Under the pieces are notes generated by a model. That model ran no database searches. It saw only the letters and a program-made list of their open reading frames with translations, and was not told where the DNA came from. A DNA stretch of 64,000 nt from positions 3,162,001-3,226,000 of the forward strand of contig CAWGOF010000003.1 in the NCBI GenBank assembly GCA_963824225.1, written 5' to 3'. The position numbers were made by a program, and so were the translations under genes. Shown one piece after another: positions 41,857-50,673 of this stretch (position 1 is the first letter of the stretch; each line of letters opens with the position of its first letter). The stretch is from CAWGOF01 sp963824225 (lineage in GTDB: Bacteria; Acidobacteriota; Polarisedimenticolia; Polarisedimenticolales; Polarisedimenticolaceae).

Positions 41857-42786
41857 GTGAGCCGAGAGGCGATCTACCCGTCGAGGCGTGGGGACCCGCC
41901 GCCGCGGGCATTCTTCGAGCCGCCGCGGCCGGCCCTGGGCGACAAGACGTTCGTGCTCGAGCTGGGGGAGCTGCGGATCCGGCTCGACCGGCTCGACGCC
42001 GAGCGCGAGGCCGAGCTGCGCGAGCGGTTCGGCGCCTACGCGCCGGCGACCGTGTCTCCCGACGCCGATGCGCTGCGCGTGTCGGTCGGACTCGAAGACC
42101 GCGCGTACTTCGTCACGCCGCCCGAGACGCCCGAGCTGAACCCGGTGTTCCTGGGCTTCGACGCCGACGGGACGGTGCGGTACATGGGGTACAAGGTCGC
42201 CGGGTGGATCGACACGAAGAGCCGGAGCGGTGTCCTGCTCCTGGCCAAGGGTGGCTACGAGCCAGACGTGAGGGCGATCGAGAACTACGTGCGTGTGGCG
42301 ACGGCGTGGATGGCGATCGACCTGGGCGGTGCGCTCGTCCATGCGGCGAGCGCGGTGTGGAACGGCAAGGGCTACCTGTTCTACGGCGAGTCGGGCGCCG
42401 GGAAGTCGACGCTCGCCGAGAACGACCGCCGGGCGCAGATCGTCAGCGACGATCTGTCGCTCGTGCTGCCCGATCGGGGCGGGACGCTGCACCTCGTAGG
42501 CTCGCCGTTCCGCGGCACGTACGACGGCGGCCCGCCGGTCCACGGCGCGTTTCCGCTGGCCGCGGGGTACCGGCTCGTCCAGGCCGACGAGGCCGCGGTC
42601 GATCCCGTGCCTCGCGCGCGCGGGTTCGCCGAGCTCGTGGGCAACCTCCCGTTCGTCGCCGAGTCGCTCGTCGAGCGCCCGGACGTGCTGACGCGCGTGC
42701 AGGCCGCGTTCGCGAACGTGCCGCTCGCGCACCTCGAGTTCCGCAAGGGCGACGATTCGTACTGGGACGCGATCGCCGCCGGATGA
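41857..42786 (+). CDS. HprK-like P-loop protein
   Basis: A 309-residue protein with a C-terminal P-loop domain related to HPr kinase/phosphorylase. Walker A is GESGAGKST (in YLFYGESGAGKSTLAEN), and IVSDDLSLVLPD and GSPFRGTYDG follow, as in HprK-like proteins linked to peptide modification or coenzyme pathways. The N-terminal 170 residues are strand-rich and contain RVATAWMAIDLGGALVHAAS just before the P-loop. The substrate is unknown. The GTG at 41857 diverges from the Cys-peptide operon. The 3' end overlaps the transporter gene by four bases. Confidence 0.75.
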   Translation: MSREAIYPSRRGDPPPRAFFEPPRPALGDKTFVLELGELRIRLDRLDAEREAELRERFGAYAPATVSPDADALRVSVGLEDRAYFVTPPETPELNPVFLGFDADGTVRYMGYKVAGWIDTKSRSGVLLLAKGGYEPDVRAIENYVRVATAWMAIDLGGALVHAASAVWNGKGYLFYGESGAGKSTLAENDRRAQIVSDDLSLVLPDRGGTLHLVGSPFRGTYDGGPPVHGAFPLAAGYRLVQADEAAVDPVPRARGFAELVGNLPFVAESLVERPDVLTRVQAAFANVPLAHLEFRKGDDSYWDAIAAG

Positions 42787-44015
42787 CCGAGCTCGCCTCA
42801 CGCGCCGCCGCGCTGTGCGGGCTCGTCCTGTTCATCGCCATCGCGTGGGGCGTGTCCGAAGGCCGCAGGCGCTTTCCGTGGCGCGTCGTCGCCTGGGGCC
42901 TCGGGCTGCAGCTCGGCCTGGCGCTGATCCTGTTGCGCAGCCCGGCGAGCCGCGCGTTCTTCGTCGCCGTGAGCGACACGGTGAGCGCGTTCATCCGGTT
43001 CACCGAGATCGGCACCGACTTCATCTTCGGCTCGCTGCGCCAGACCGGGTTCTCGTTCGCGCTCGACGTGCTGCCGATCATCCTCGTCATGGGGAGCCTG
43101 TTCGCGATCCTGTACCACTGGCGAGTCGTCCAGCTCGTCGTGCACGTGCTCGCCCGCGGCCTGTCGCGCACCATGGGCATCTCCGCCGCCGAAGCGCTGT
43201 CGACCGTGGCCGACGTGTTCGTCGGGATGGTCGAGGCGCCGTTGCTCGTGCGGCCGTACCTCGCGCGCATGACGCGCAGCGAGCTGTTCACGGTGATGAC
43301 CGCGGGGATGGCGACGATCGCGGGCTCGGTGCTCGTGGCGTACGCGAAGATGCTGGGGGGCGGGGACTATGCCGGGCACCTCGTCGCCGCGAGCTTTCTC
43401 GCCGCACCGGCCGCCGTGCTCGTGGCCAAGGTCATGGTGCCCGAGACGGCGGTGCCCGAGACCTCGAGCGCATCGGCGGCCACGGTGCCGGTCGAGTCGG
43501 TCAACACGATCGATGCCGCGGCCGCGGGCGCCGTCGCCGGGCTGCGGCTCGCGGCGAGCGTCGGGGCGCTGCTCCTCGCGTTCGTCGCGCTCCTGACCAT
43601 GGCCAACGCCGGCCTCGAGCACGCGGGCGCGTGGGTCGGGATGCCGGGCCTGACGCTCCAGCGGATGCTCGGCTGGGTCTTTTCTCCCGTCGCGCTGCTC
43701 CTCGGGATCGCGCCGGCCGAGGCGCAGACGGTGGGCGCGCTCCTCGGCGTCAAGACCGTGCTCAACGAGCTCCTGGCGTACCGCGACCTGGGAGGGCTCG
43801 TCGTCGCGGGCGGGATCTCGCCGCGCGGGGCGGTGATCAGCTCCTACGCGCTGTGCGGCTTCGCGAACTTCGGCTCGCTCGCGATCTTGCTCGGCGGCGT
43901 GGGGGCGATGGTGCCCGAGCGGCGGCCCGAGATCGCGCGCCTCGGGTGGAAGGCGATCCTTTCGGGGACGCTCGCGAGCCTGATGACCGGGAGCGTCGCG
44001 GCGATCCTGCTCTGA
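42783..44015 (+). CDS. NupC/CNT family concentrative nucleoside transporter
   Basis: A 410-residue membrane protein with about ten hydrophobic segments. CNT hallmarks visible are GLQLGLALILLRSP, the FIFGSL segment, FALDVLPIILVMGSLFAILYHW, the VFVGMVEAPLLVRPYL motif, MTAGMATIAGSVLVAYAKML, KTVLNELLAY and SSYALCGFANFGSLAILLGG. CNT proteins import nucleosides with Na+ or H+. It is coupled to the HprK-like gene by overlapping ATGA. Confidence 0.93.
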   Translation: MTELASRAAALCGLVLFIAIAWGVSEGRRRFPWRVVAWGLGLQLGLALILLRSPASRAFFVAVSDTVSAFIRFTEIGTDFIFGSLRQTGFSFALDVLPIILVMGSLFAILYHWRVVQLVVHVLARGLSRTMGISAAEALSTVADVFVGMVEAPLLVRPYLARMTRSELFTVMTAGMATIAGSVLVAYAKMLGGGDYAGHLVAASFLAAPAAVLVAKVMVPETAVPETSSASAATVPVESVNTIDAAAAGAVAGLRLAASVGALLLAFVALLTMANAGLEHAGAWVGMPGLTLQRMLGWVFSPVALLLGIAPAEAQTVGALLGVKTVLNELLAYRDLGGLVVAGGISPRGAVISSYALCGFANFGSLAILLGGVGAMVPERRPEIARLGWKAILSGTLASLMTGSVAAILL

Positions 44016-44033
44016 CGGGAAAGGGGGCTCGAC

Positions 44034-44573
44034 ATGCCCGTCCGCAGCGTGAGCGATCGCGTGCGGGTCCGTTCGCTGCGCGCGCAGGACGAGCGGGAGT
44101 TCCTGGCTTCGACGCGTCGCAGCCAGCGGCTCCACCGTCCGTGGGTCACGCCGCCTCGAACGCCGTCCGCGTTCCGGGCCTACGTCGCACAGGGCCGGCG
44201 GCCGTCGTGCCGGCGGTTCGCCGTGTGCCTGCGCTCGACGTCCGAGATCGTCGGGATCGTCAGCCTGAGCGAGATCGTCCGCGGCTGCTTCGACAGCGCG
44301 TACCTCGGGTACTACGCGTTCTCGCCGTACGACGGCCGGGGGCTGATGGAGCAGGGGCTGCGGCACGTGATCACGGATGCGTTCCGCGTGTGCGGCCTGC
44401 ACCGTCTCGAGGCGAACGTTCAGCCGGGGAACGGCCGGTCGATCCAGCTGGTCGAGCGGTTGGGGTTCCGCAAGGAGGGGCTGTCGCCGAGGTATCTCAA
44501 GATCGGCGGGCGCTGGCGGGACCACGAGCGCTGGGCGATTCTCGTCGACGAGTGGAGGACGGTGTTACGATGA
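44034..44573 (+). CDS. GNAT acetyltransferase, RimJ/RimL-like
   Basis: A 179-residue GNAT enzyme. It has an N-terminal VRSLRAQDEREFLAS, the central SEIVGIVSLSEIV and AYLGYYAF strands, a YDGRGLMEQGLRHV segment in the acetyl-CoA loop position, and LHRLEANVQPGNGRSIQLVE then RLGFRKEG. This order is typical of RimJ/RimL-type N-terminal acetyltransferases. The substrate is unknown. It starts 18 bases after the transporter and overlaps the next gene. Confidence 0.88.
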   Translation: MPVRSVSDRVRVRSLRAQDEREFLASTRRSQRLHRPWVTPPRTPSAFRAYVAQGRRPSCRRFAVCLRSTSEIVGIVSLSEIVRGCFDSAYLGYYAFSPYDGRGLMEQGLRHVITDAFRVCGLHRLEANVQPGNGRSIQLVERLGFRKEGLSPRYLKIGGRWRDHERWAILVDEWRTVLR

Positions 44574-44917
44574 AGCCGAAGGTCGTGTACCTCGTGCTGT
44601 GCGTCGTCGGGACGCTGTTGCCGTGCTCGCAGCTCGTCCCGTTCCTCGTCGAGCACGGGCTCGATGCGCGGGCGTTCGTCGAGCAGCTGTTCTCGACGCG
44701 GATCTCTGGCTTCTTCGGTCTCGACGTGATCGTGTCGACCGTGGTGCTGTGGGTCCTCGTGGGGGTCGACGGGCGCAGGGCCGGGGTCCGGCACGCGTGG
44801 GCCCCGGTCGCCGCGAGCCTCGTCGTCGGTGTGTCGCTCGGCCTGCCGCTGTTCCTGGCCCTGCGCGAGGCACGCATCGATCGCGCGCCGGCTGGCGTAG
44901 AATCAGCGGTCCCGTGA
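44570..44917 (+). CDS. DUF2834 family membrane protein
   Basis: A 115-residue membrane protein with three hydrophobic segments (about 4-25, 48-67 and 80-98). The sequence YLVLCVVGTLLPCSQLVPFL, EHGLDARAFVEQLF and ISGFFGLDVIVSTVVLWVLV matches DUF2834, a family of unknown function. The start overlaps the GNAT stop and the end overlaps the thioesterase start (GTGA). Confidence 0.85.
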   Translation: MKPKVVYLVLCVVGTLLPCSQLVPFLVEHGLDARAFVEQLFSTRISGFFGLDVIVSTVVLWVLVGVDGRRAGVRHAWAPVAASLVVGVSLGLPLFLALREARIDRAPAGVESAVP

Positions 44918-45381
44918 ACGCGATCCAGGACCTGTACCCGGAAGACTTCGCCCACTGCTTCGGCTGCGGGCGCGACAATCCGCTGGGTCACAAGCTCAAG
45001 AGCTTCGACCAGGGGGACGAGACGGTCGCGCATTTCACGCCACGGGCCGACCACATCGCGGTGCCGGGCTTCGTCTACGGCGGGCTGATCGCGTCGCTCA
45101 TCGACTGCCATGCGATGGCCACGGCTGCCGCGGCGGCCGAGCGCGCGGCGGGACGGTCGATCGGCGAGGGCCCGGCGCCGCGCTACGTCACAGCCAGGCT
45201 GCGCGTCGAGTACGTGGCGCCCACGCCGGTCGGAGGTCCGCTCGAGCTGCGCGCGCGCGTGCGGGAACGCAGCGAGCGCAAGGCGATCGTCGACGTGACG
45301 CTCTCGGCAGCGGGCAGCGTGACCGCCACGGGCGAGGTCGTCGCCGTGCGCATCCCCGATACGATGCGCGCAGGAACCTGA
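44914..45381 (+). CDS. PaaI-type hotdog thioesterase
   Basis: A 155-residue hotdog-fold protein. It has HCFGCGRDNPLGHKL near the N-terminus, the helix region with VYGGLIASLIDCHAMATAAA (the acidic residue there is the usual catalytic position), and strands with YVTARLRVEYVAPTPVGGPL. Members hydrolyse acyl-CoA thioesters; the substrate is unknown. The GTG start overlaps the DUF2834 gene. Its TGA directly abuts the TGA of the opposing gene (TGATCA). Confidence 0.88.
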   Translation: MNAIQDLYPEDFAHCFGCGRDNPLGHKLKSFDQGDETVAHFTPRADHIAVPGFVYGGLIASLIDCHAMATAAAAAERAAGRSIGEGPAPRYVTARLRVEYVAPTPVGGPLELRARVRERSERKAIVDVTLSAAGSVTATGEVVAVRIPDTMRAGT

Positions 45382-45816
45382 TCAGCGCTGGCGCAGCGCG
45401 GTCAGCGCCTGCGCCCGTGCGCCCTGGATCTTGATCTGCGCCTTGTGCAGTGTCGCGCGCATCTCGGGCGTCTGCTTGTTCACCTCGAACTGCAGGATGT
45501 CCTCCGCGCGCTGCGTCCCGCCGGTGATCGTCAGGCTCGCGCGGTCGGGCTCATCGACCTCGGCCAGCGCGTCGTCGCGCGTCACCTCGAGCTCCCCGAT
45601 CGCGTCGTCGACCACCGGGATCACTTCGTCGGGCACACGATCGAGCATCAGGACCAGATAGTCGATCGGCCGCTGCATCGCGGCCAGGACCAGCGTGTGC
45701 GCGCGGTCGGCGCTCTCTTGCCCCTCGCCGAGGTCGCGCTGGGCTGCAGCCGGCCCCGCGAGAGCCACGATCGAAAGTAAAGCGGCCACTGCCTTAACGA
45801 TGTCTCTCCTCTTCAT
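45382..45816 (-). CDS. Secreted hypothetical protein
   Basis: A 144-residue protein with a clear signal peptide (1-26, ending GPAAAQ) and a helical, charged body (AMQRPIDYLVLMLDRV, ILQFEVNKQTPEMRATL). I recognise no family. It is a periplasmic protein in all likelihood. It converges on the thioesterase gene with no gap. Confidence 0.65.
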   Translation of the reverse strand: MKRRDIVKAVAALLSIVALAGPAAAQRDLGEGQESADRAHTLVLAAMQRPIDYLVLMLDRVPDEVIPVVDDAIGELEVTRDDALAEVDEPDRASLTITGGTQRAEDILQFEVNKQTPEMRATLHKAQIKIQGARAQALTALRQR

Positions 45817-45886
45817 GATGTCTCCCCCTTGTCGTCCTTAGGAACGATTACACCACCGAACGCCGAATCCGGCTACACTCGGCCCG

Positions 45887-45947
45887 AAATGGGGACATTC
45901 TTGGTTTCCTGCCTCATTTGGGGCAGAAACGGTGCCTGTCCCCTTTT
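45887..45947. repeat. Repeat family A, copy 4, inside a coding start
   Basis: AATGGGGACATTCTTGGTTT, then CCTGCCTCATTTGGGGCAG and AAACGGTGCCTGTCCCCTTT. It is a diverged full element. The ATG of the following hydrolase gene and its first 20 codons fall inside it. Confidence 0.75.
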
Positions 45948-46569
45948 CTTGCTGGTGTGCGTGGCGTGCGGGGTGGGGGAGGCGCGGCACCTGGTCTACG
46001 TGCACGGGCGGATCGTGCAGGTCGAGCAGAGCCGGCGGCCGCTCCATCCGCAGTTCGGGTACTACGAGCTCGACTCGATCCTCGATACGTTTCGCGGGCA
46101 GGGCTTCGTCGTCCATAGCGAGATCCGGCCCCAGACGATCGACGAGAGCGACGCGGCGGACCATCTCGTCGCCGAGGTGCGGAAGCTTCTCGACTCGGGC
46201 GTGCGACCCGATTCGATCACCGTCGTCGGCGCGTCGATGGGCGCGTCGATCACGCTCCTCGCCTCGACGCGGCTCGATCAGCCCGACGTGCGGTTCGCCG
46301 TCCTCGGGGCATGCCTTACGGAGAACACCCGATGGCTCGATCGCGAGGAGCACAAGCGACCGCGCGGGCGCATCCTCGCCATTCGTGACGCGAGCGACGA
46401 TCTCGACGGTCCGTGCACCGCGTTCTCGGACGACGCCGATGCGCGGGACGGTCTGATCGCGCGCGAGATCGTCATCGACACGGGGCTGAGCCACGGCTTT
46501 CTCTATCGGCCGCTGCCCGAGTGGGTCGAGCCGGTCGTCCAGTTCGCGCAGGCGCGCGAGGCGCGATAG
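45889..46569 (+). CDS. Secreted alpha/beta-hydrolase-fold protein
   Basis: A 226-residue protein. The first 30 residues form a signal-peptide-like segment (MGTFLVSCLIWG, then CPLFLLVCVACG) and most of it is encoded by repeat A. The mature part has LVYVHGRIVQ, the nucleophile elbow VVGASMGAS (Ser in GxSxG), and GLSHGFLY as the His loop; an Asp lies in ILAIRDASDD. It fits a small serine esterase of unknown substrate. The cysteine at the end of the hydrophobic part (VACGVGE) might be a lipobox, so lipid anchoring is possible. Confidence 0.75.
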   Translation: MGTFLVSCLIWGRNGACPLFLLVCVACGVGEARHLVYVHGRIVQVEQSRRPLHPQFGYYELDSILDTFRGQGFVVHSEIRPQTIDESDAADHLVAEVRKLLDSGVRPDSITVVGASMGASITLLASTRLDQPDVRFAVLGACLTENTRWLDREEHKRPRGRILAIRDASDDLDGPCTAFSDDADARDGLIAREIVIDTGLSHGFLYRPLPEWVEPVVQFAQAREAR

Positions 46570-46678
46570 GCCACATATCTGGCGCGCGCGTGCGGTTCGC
46601 TCCCCGCAACTCCAGAAACTCGCTGTCTCCATCAGGAGCGTTTCGGTGCAGATTCAGGTCGCCAAAGGAGCGGCCGCT

Positions 46679-47821
46679 ATGGACGCATCCTCGAACGATC
46701 CGGGCCCGGCCCACGATACGCTCCGTCGACCGGCCGCGCCCAGCGCCAAGCAAGCGAAACGCGAACCCGCGCGCGCCGAGGAGCGCAAGCGCGCACGCGA
46801 GCTGGCCCGCGCGCGCGAGGCGTTTGCCGCGGCGGTGGCCGAGCTCCCCGCCGCGCTGCGCTCCTCCGTGCTCGGCGACGACGAGGACGGCCCGAGCCTC
46901 GGTCGCAAGTGGCCGCTCGCCCGCATCGAGGACTGCGCCGCCAGGCTCAAGACGATCGATCTCAGGCGCGTCGACGCGCGCGTCGCGCGGCTGTTGCGCG
47001 ACGCCCGGCGCGAGAAGGCCACGATCGACGCGGCCCGCTCCGCGCTCGTCCTGGCGAACCTCGGTCTCGTGGCCCACGTCGCGCGCCAGTTCGTCGTGCG
47101 CGGGCTGCCGTTCGGGGATCTCGTGCAGGAAGGCACGCTCGGTCTCCTGACGGCGGTCGAGCGGTTCGAGGTCGACCGGGGGTACAAGTTCTCGACCTAC
47201 GCCTACTGGTGGGTGCGCCAGTCGATCTCGAACGCCGTCGCCGCGGAGTCGACGTTCCTCAGGCTTCCGGACTATGCGCGCGCGACCCTCCGCCGGTACC
47301 GCCTCGTCACGCGCGAGGCCGAGGCGACGGGCGGCGAGGATTTCCTGGCCGTCGCCCGGCGCGTCGGCGTGCCGTCGCATCGGCTGAGCCAGCTCATCGC
47401 TGCGGCGCGCCAGCCGTTCTCGCTCGAGCGCACGACGGTCGAGAACGAGGAGGAGCTGCTGCGCCAGATGCCCGACCTGCGCACGCCGAGCCCGCTGCAT
47501 CGCGCGCTCGACCGCGAGATGCGCGAGCGCATCTCGGACGCGGTGGCCCGACTCGAGCCGCGCGAGCGGACGATCCTGCTCCATCGATTCGCCGTCGGCT
47601 CCGAGCAGCGGTGCACGCTGGCCCAGATCGGCCGGATGCTCGCGATCACGCGCGAGCGCGTGCGGCAGATCGAGCAGGAGGCGCTGGCGAAGATCCTGCG
47701 CGCGGGGGCCGGCACGGCGATGACGTCGCGCGCGTTGCGCCGGTTCCTGACGAGCGGATCGCGCGGGCCGCGCAGCGCCGACCCGCTGCTCCGTCTCTCA
47801 TCCGGCCACGATCTGCAGTAG
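46679..47821 (+). CDS. Group 2 sigma-70 family sigma factor
   Basis: A 380-residue RpoD/RpoS-like sigma factor. The first 90 residues are Arg/Ala-rich. Region 2 reads LANLGLVAHVARQFV, DLVQEGTLGLLTAVERF, KFSTYAYWWVRQSI; region 3 follows; region 4 ends RMLAITRERVRQIEQEALAK, the helix-turn-helix for -35 binding. No region 1.1 is seen, so it is an alternative rather than the primary factor. The ATG at 46679 follows AAAGGAG. The 3' end overlaps that of the opposing ATP-grasp gene by 24 bases. Confidence 0.88.
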   Translation: MDASSNDPGPAHDTLRRPAAPSAKQAKREPARAEERKRARELARAREAFAAAVAELPAALRSSVLGDDEDGPSLGRKWPLARIEDCAARLKTIDLRRVDARVARLLRDARREKATIDAARSALVLANLGLVAHVARQFVVRGLPFGDLVQEGTLGLLTAVERFEVDRGYKFSTYAYWWVRQSISNAVAAESTFLRLPDYARATLRRYRLVTREAEATGGEDFLAVARRVGVPSHRLSQLIAAARQPFSLERTTVENEEELLRQMPDLRTPSPLHRALDREMRERISDAVARLEPRERTILLHRFAVGSEQRCTLAQIGRMLAITRERVRQIEQEALAKILRAGAGTAMTSRALRRFLTSGSRGPRSADPLLRLSSGHDLQ

Positions 47822-49021
47822 CTGGCCCACGCGCTCGGCCATGCGGAACGTCGTCTGCAGCTCCGGGTGGCGCACGACGAGCCAGCCGTCAGAGACCGAG
47901 GTCGAGCGCCAGTCCTGGCGCGGCGCGCCGACCGGGGACAGCTCGACGGCGACGAGCCCCGGGCCGAGCTCGGCCTTGAGCTGCTCGAGCCCCTCGTAGC
48001 GCTGGATCCGGCCCTCACCGCGGGCGCGCTTGAACACGACCGCCGCGTTGTACCGCCGCTCGAGGGGCTGGCCGAAGCGACCGTGACACACGGCCTCGGC
48101 CCAGCCGCGAAACAGGTCGACGTCCGAAGCGAAGTTCATCGCATGGACCAGTCGCGCGCCCGGCGGTCGCGCCCCGATCTCGCCGAACACGACCTCGCCG
48201 TCGAACTTGCGGTACCACTCCATGTGCGTGAACCCGTCTTCGAACCCGAGCGCGGCCAGGACCTGACGGCCCATGCGCCGGCCGCCCTGGATCTCGGGCA
48301 TGTCGAGGTCCCGCAGGCAGGTCGAGCTGCCGCTGATCCACTCGTGCTTCTTTTCCTCGAGCGGCCGCGGGCGGTAGAACGACACGTTCTCGAACAGGAT
48401 CCGGCCGCCCGAGCAGATCGTGTCGAACGTGAACTCGTCGCCGTCGATGAACTCTTCCACGCTGACCTCGGGCACGTGACCCAGGCGTGGGAGCACGCTC
48501 TCGAGCACGCCCGGCCCGTCGACGCGGTACGTGTCGGTCGACCCCGCGCCGGCGATCGGCTTGACGATCAGCGGGTAGCCGACGCGGCGCGCCGCATCGC
48601 GTACCTCGTCCGCGGTCGACGCCCGCACGTGCCACGGGGTGCGGATCCCCGCGGCGTCGAGGACCTCCTTCATGCGCTGCTTGTCGCGGAACGGGATCGT
48701 CTGCTCGACCGACAGGCCCGGCACTCCGAGCGCCTCGCGGATCCGCGCGGCGAGCAGCATGCCCGGCTCCCACAGGCACTCCACGCGGTCGATACGCACG
48801 CCGTGCCGGCGGACGTCCTCGTGCACGAGGTGCGTGGTCCGCCGCTCGTCCCACAGCTGGTCGACGCGCAGGTACCCGAGGAGCGACCGCCTCACGTCCG
48901 CGGCCAGCGCGTCTTTCGGCTGATCGCCGACGCCGAAGACGCGCGCGCCGACCGCGGCGAGCCCCCGCGTGAAGTACGGCATCTCGGCGGGGTATCCGGG
49001 CGAGATCATCAGGACGTTCAT
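47798..49021 (-). CDS. ATP-grasp enzyme
   Basis: A 407-residue ATP-grasp protein. The N-terminal pre-ATP-grasp part is MNVLMISPGYPAEMPYFTRG. The grasp core has IPFRDKQRMKEVLDAAG, YPLIVKPIAGAGS (the nucleotide lysine), a VEEFIDGDEFTFDT segment and the metal-binding FGEIGARPPGARL. Such enzymes join a carboxylate to an amine or thiol; the product is unknown. The start could also be the ATG at 49030. Its 3' end overlaps the opposing sigma gene. Confidence 0.85.
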   Translation of the reverse strand: MNVLMISPGYPAEMPYFTRGLAAVGARVFGVGDQPKDALAADVRRSLLGYLRVDQLWDERRTTHLVHEDVRRHGVRIDRVECLWEPGMLLAARIREALGVPGLSVEQTIPFRDKQRMKEVLDAAGIRTPWHVRASTADEVRDAARRVGYPLIVKPIAGAGSTDTYRVDGPGVLESVLPRLGHVPEVSVEEFIDGDEFTFDTICSGGRILFENVSFYRPRPLEEKKHEWISGSSTCLRDLDMPEIQGGRRMGRQVLAALGFEDGFTHMEWYRKFDGEVVFGEIGARPPGARLVHAMNFASDVDLFRGWAEAVCHGRFGQPLERRYNAAVVFKRARGEGRIQRYEGLEQLKAELGPGLVAVELSPVGAPRQDWRSTSVSDGWLVVRHPELQTTFRMAERVGQLLQIVAG

Positions 49022-49051
49022 GGCGCCCATCCTATCGCACCGCGTCTGAGC

Positions 49052-50563
49052 TCAGTTGCCCCCGGGGACGACGGCGGCGCGCACGGCGTCGAGCAGGTCC
49101 TCGACCGGTCGGCCATCGAGCGTGATGCTCGTCGTCCCACCCACCGCGCCCGAATCGATGTGCAGGGCCGACCGGCCGACGCGCGCGAGAAACCCGAACC
49201 ACTCGGCGTCGGGACCCCCGGCCGGTGCGTCGAGCGCCACGAGCAGCCGATCGCGCGCCGGATCGAGCCACGCCGACAGCTCCTCGAGCAGTCGCTCGAC
49301 CGACGGGTCGGGCGGTGCCGTACCGCGAAACAGGAGCGCGACGCACACGTCGGGGCGCCCGACCTCGTGCGCCGTGCGCACGATCCCCGCGAGGCGACCG
49401 ACCGCGTCGGTCGCGGAGGCGCTCGGCTCGCGCGTGCGCACCTCGGCGTGCGCGCCGAAGTAGTCGAACAGCAGCGTCTCGAGAGCCGCGAGCGCGAGCG
49501 GGCTCGGGGCACCGCCGATCGGCACGATCTCGACCTGTCGCGTGGCGCCGCGCCACGCCGAGAACATGCGCACGAAGTACGCGTCCTCGAAATCGACGGG
49601 CAGGTCCGCGCTCAGGCGGCGCACGCGCAGATCCTCGACGAGCGCCAGGATCACCCGCGGTGCAACGACGAACAGCAGTCCGGTCACGGCGTAGAGCATG
49701 ACCCACGGCTCGGGATCGCCGCCGCCCGGCCCGGCGAGCGGGTTCACGTCGGGAACTCGAATCCCGAGAACGGCCGCCGCGGGTCCGAGGATCGCGCCGA
49801 TCACCGTTTGCATCTCGGGCGGACCGAGCCAGTGCCGGTCCCACACGAACGGATGGCCGAAGTAGGTCGCGCGGATCCACAGGCCGACCGTCGACCCGGC
49901 CATGATCACGCACGCCCCGAGATGCTCGAGCCGCCGCGCGCGCGCGGCGAGGAGCGGACCGGCGATCCGGCGCCACGACGCGGCGAAGCGCATCAGCGCC
50001 TTGTGCACGATCGCCGCCTCGGGCGAGCCGCGATCCTCGGTCAGCCGCGACGCGCGCAGGCGCCGGCGTACCGCGCCGCGAAACAACCAGCCGGCGATCC
50101 GCCGCGTCGGACCACGGCCGGCCTGGCCGCGGATCAGGACGAGGAGCGGCAGGATCGCGAGGAACAGCAGGTTCCAGCCGACCACGGCGAGGAACGGGAC
50201 GTACAGGAGGTGGATCTCGGGGCGCGGGTCGAGCGCGTTGAGCAGCAGGCCGATCGCCAGCGCGACGCCCAGGACGAGCGGTCCGCTGCTCGAGCCGAGC
50301 TGGGCGACGCGGAAGATCCGCGGCATCGCCGGATGCGCGCGGCGCAGCGTGTCGAACAGGGCGCGGGCGCGGCGCATCACGGCCTCGCCGCCGTAGCGCC
50401 GCCATGCGCCCTGGGTCAGACCGCGATCGCCCGACAGTCCCGTGACGAGCAGCGCGCGGCGCGTGGCCTTCGTGCGCTCGCGATGCGGCAGGACGACCCC
50501 GTCGGGGTCGACCTCCTCGAACGCCCGCACGAGAAGGATCACCTGGGCCCGACGCTCCCGCAC
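49052..50563 (-). CDS. DUF2868 family membrane protein
   Basis: A 503-residue protein of the DUF2868 family: an N-terminal helical part (VILLVRAFEEVDPDGVVLPH), two membrane helices around GPLVLGVALAIGLLLNAL and LLYVPFLAVVGWNLLFLAIL, further membrane segments around 220-340, and a C-terminal soluble domain. In many bacteria DUF2868 genes lie next to a DUF3482 GTPase; none is seen here. A complete insertion sequence starts 14 bases upstream of the GTG, so the native promoter and perhaps an upstream partner have been separated from it. Confidence 0.8.
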   Translation of the reverse strand: MRERRAQVILLVRAFEEVDPDGVVLPHRERTKATRRALLVTGLSGDRGLTQGAWRRYGGEAVMRRARALFDTLRRAHPAMPRIFRVAQLGSSSGPLVLGVALAIGLLLNALDPRPEIHLLYVPFLAVVGWNLLFLAILPLLVLIRGQAGRGPTRRIAGWLFRGAVRRRLRASRLTEDRGSPEAAIVHKALMRFAASWRRIAGPLLAARARRLEHLGACVIMAGSTVGLWIRATYFGHPFVWDRHWLGPPEMQTVIGAILGPAAAVLGIRVPDVNPLAGPGGGDPEPWVMLYAVTGLLFVVAPRVILALVEDLRVRRLSADLPVDFEDAYFVRMFSAWRGATRQVEIVPIGGAPSPLALAALETLLFDYFGAHAEVRTREPSASATDAVGRLAGIVRTAHEVGRPDVCVALLFRGTAPPDPSVERLLEELSAWLDPARDRLLVALDAPAGGPDAEWFGFLARVGRSALHIDSGAVGGTTSITLDGRPVEDLLDAVRAAVVPGGN

Positions 50564-50576
50564 GGTGGAATTGTAA

Positions 50577-50602
50577 CCATCGTGGTGCGGAGATTGTTGC
50601 TC
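50577..50602 (+). repeat. Left terminal inverted repeat of the IS
   Basis: Begins CCATCGTGGTGCGGAGA and continues TTGTTGCTC. The reverse complement of 51968-51993 is identical except for one base (T here, G there, at position 18). Confidence 0.8.
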
Positions 50603-50673
50603 TGTGTCAGCGAGAAGTGCGAGATTCGAGTCGACTTGCCGTTTCGGATGGTCGAGCGGGGGTCGAGCGGCGC

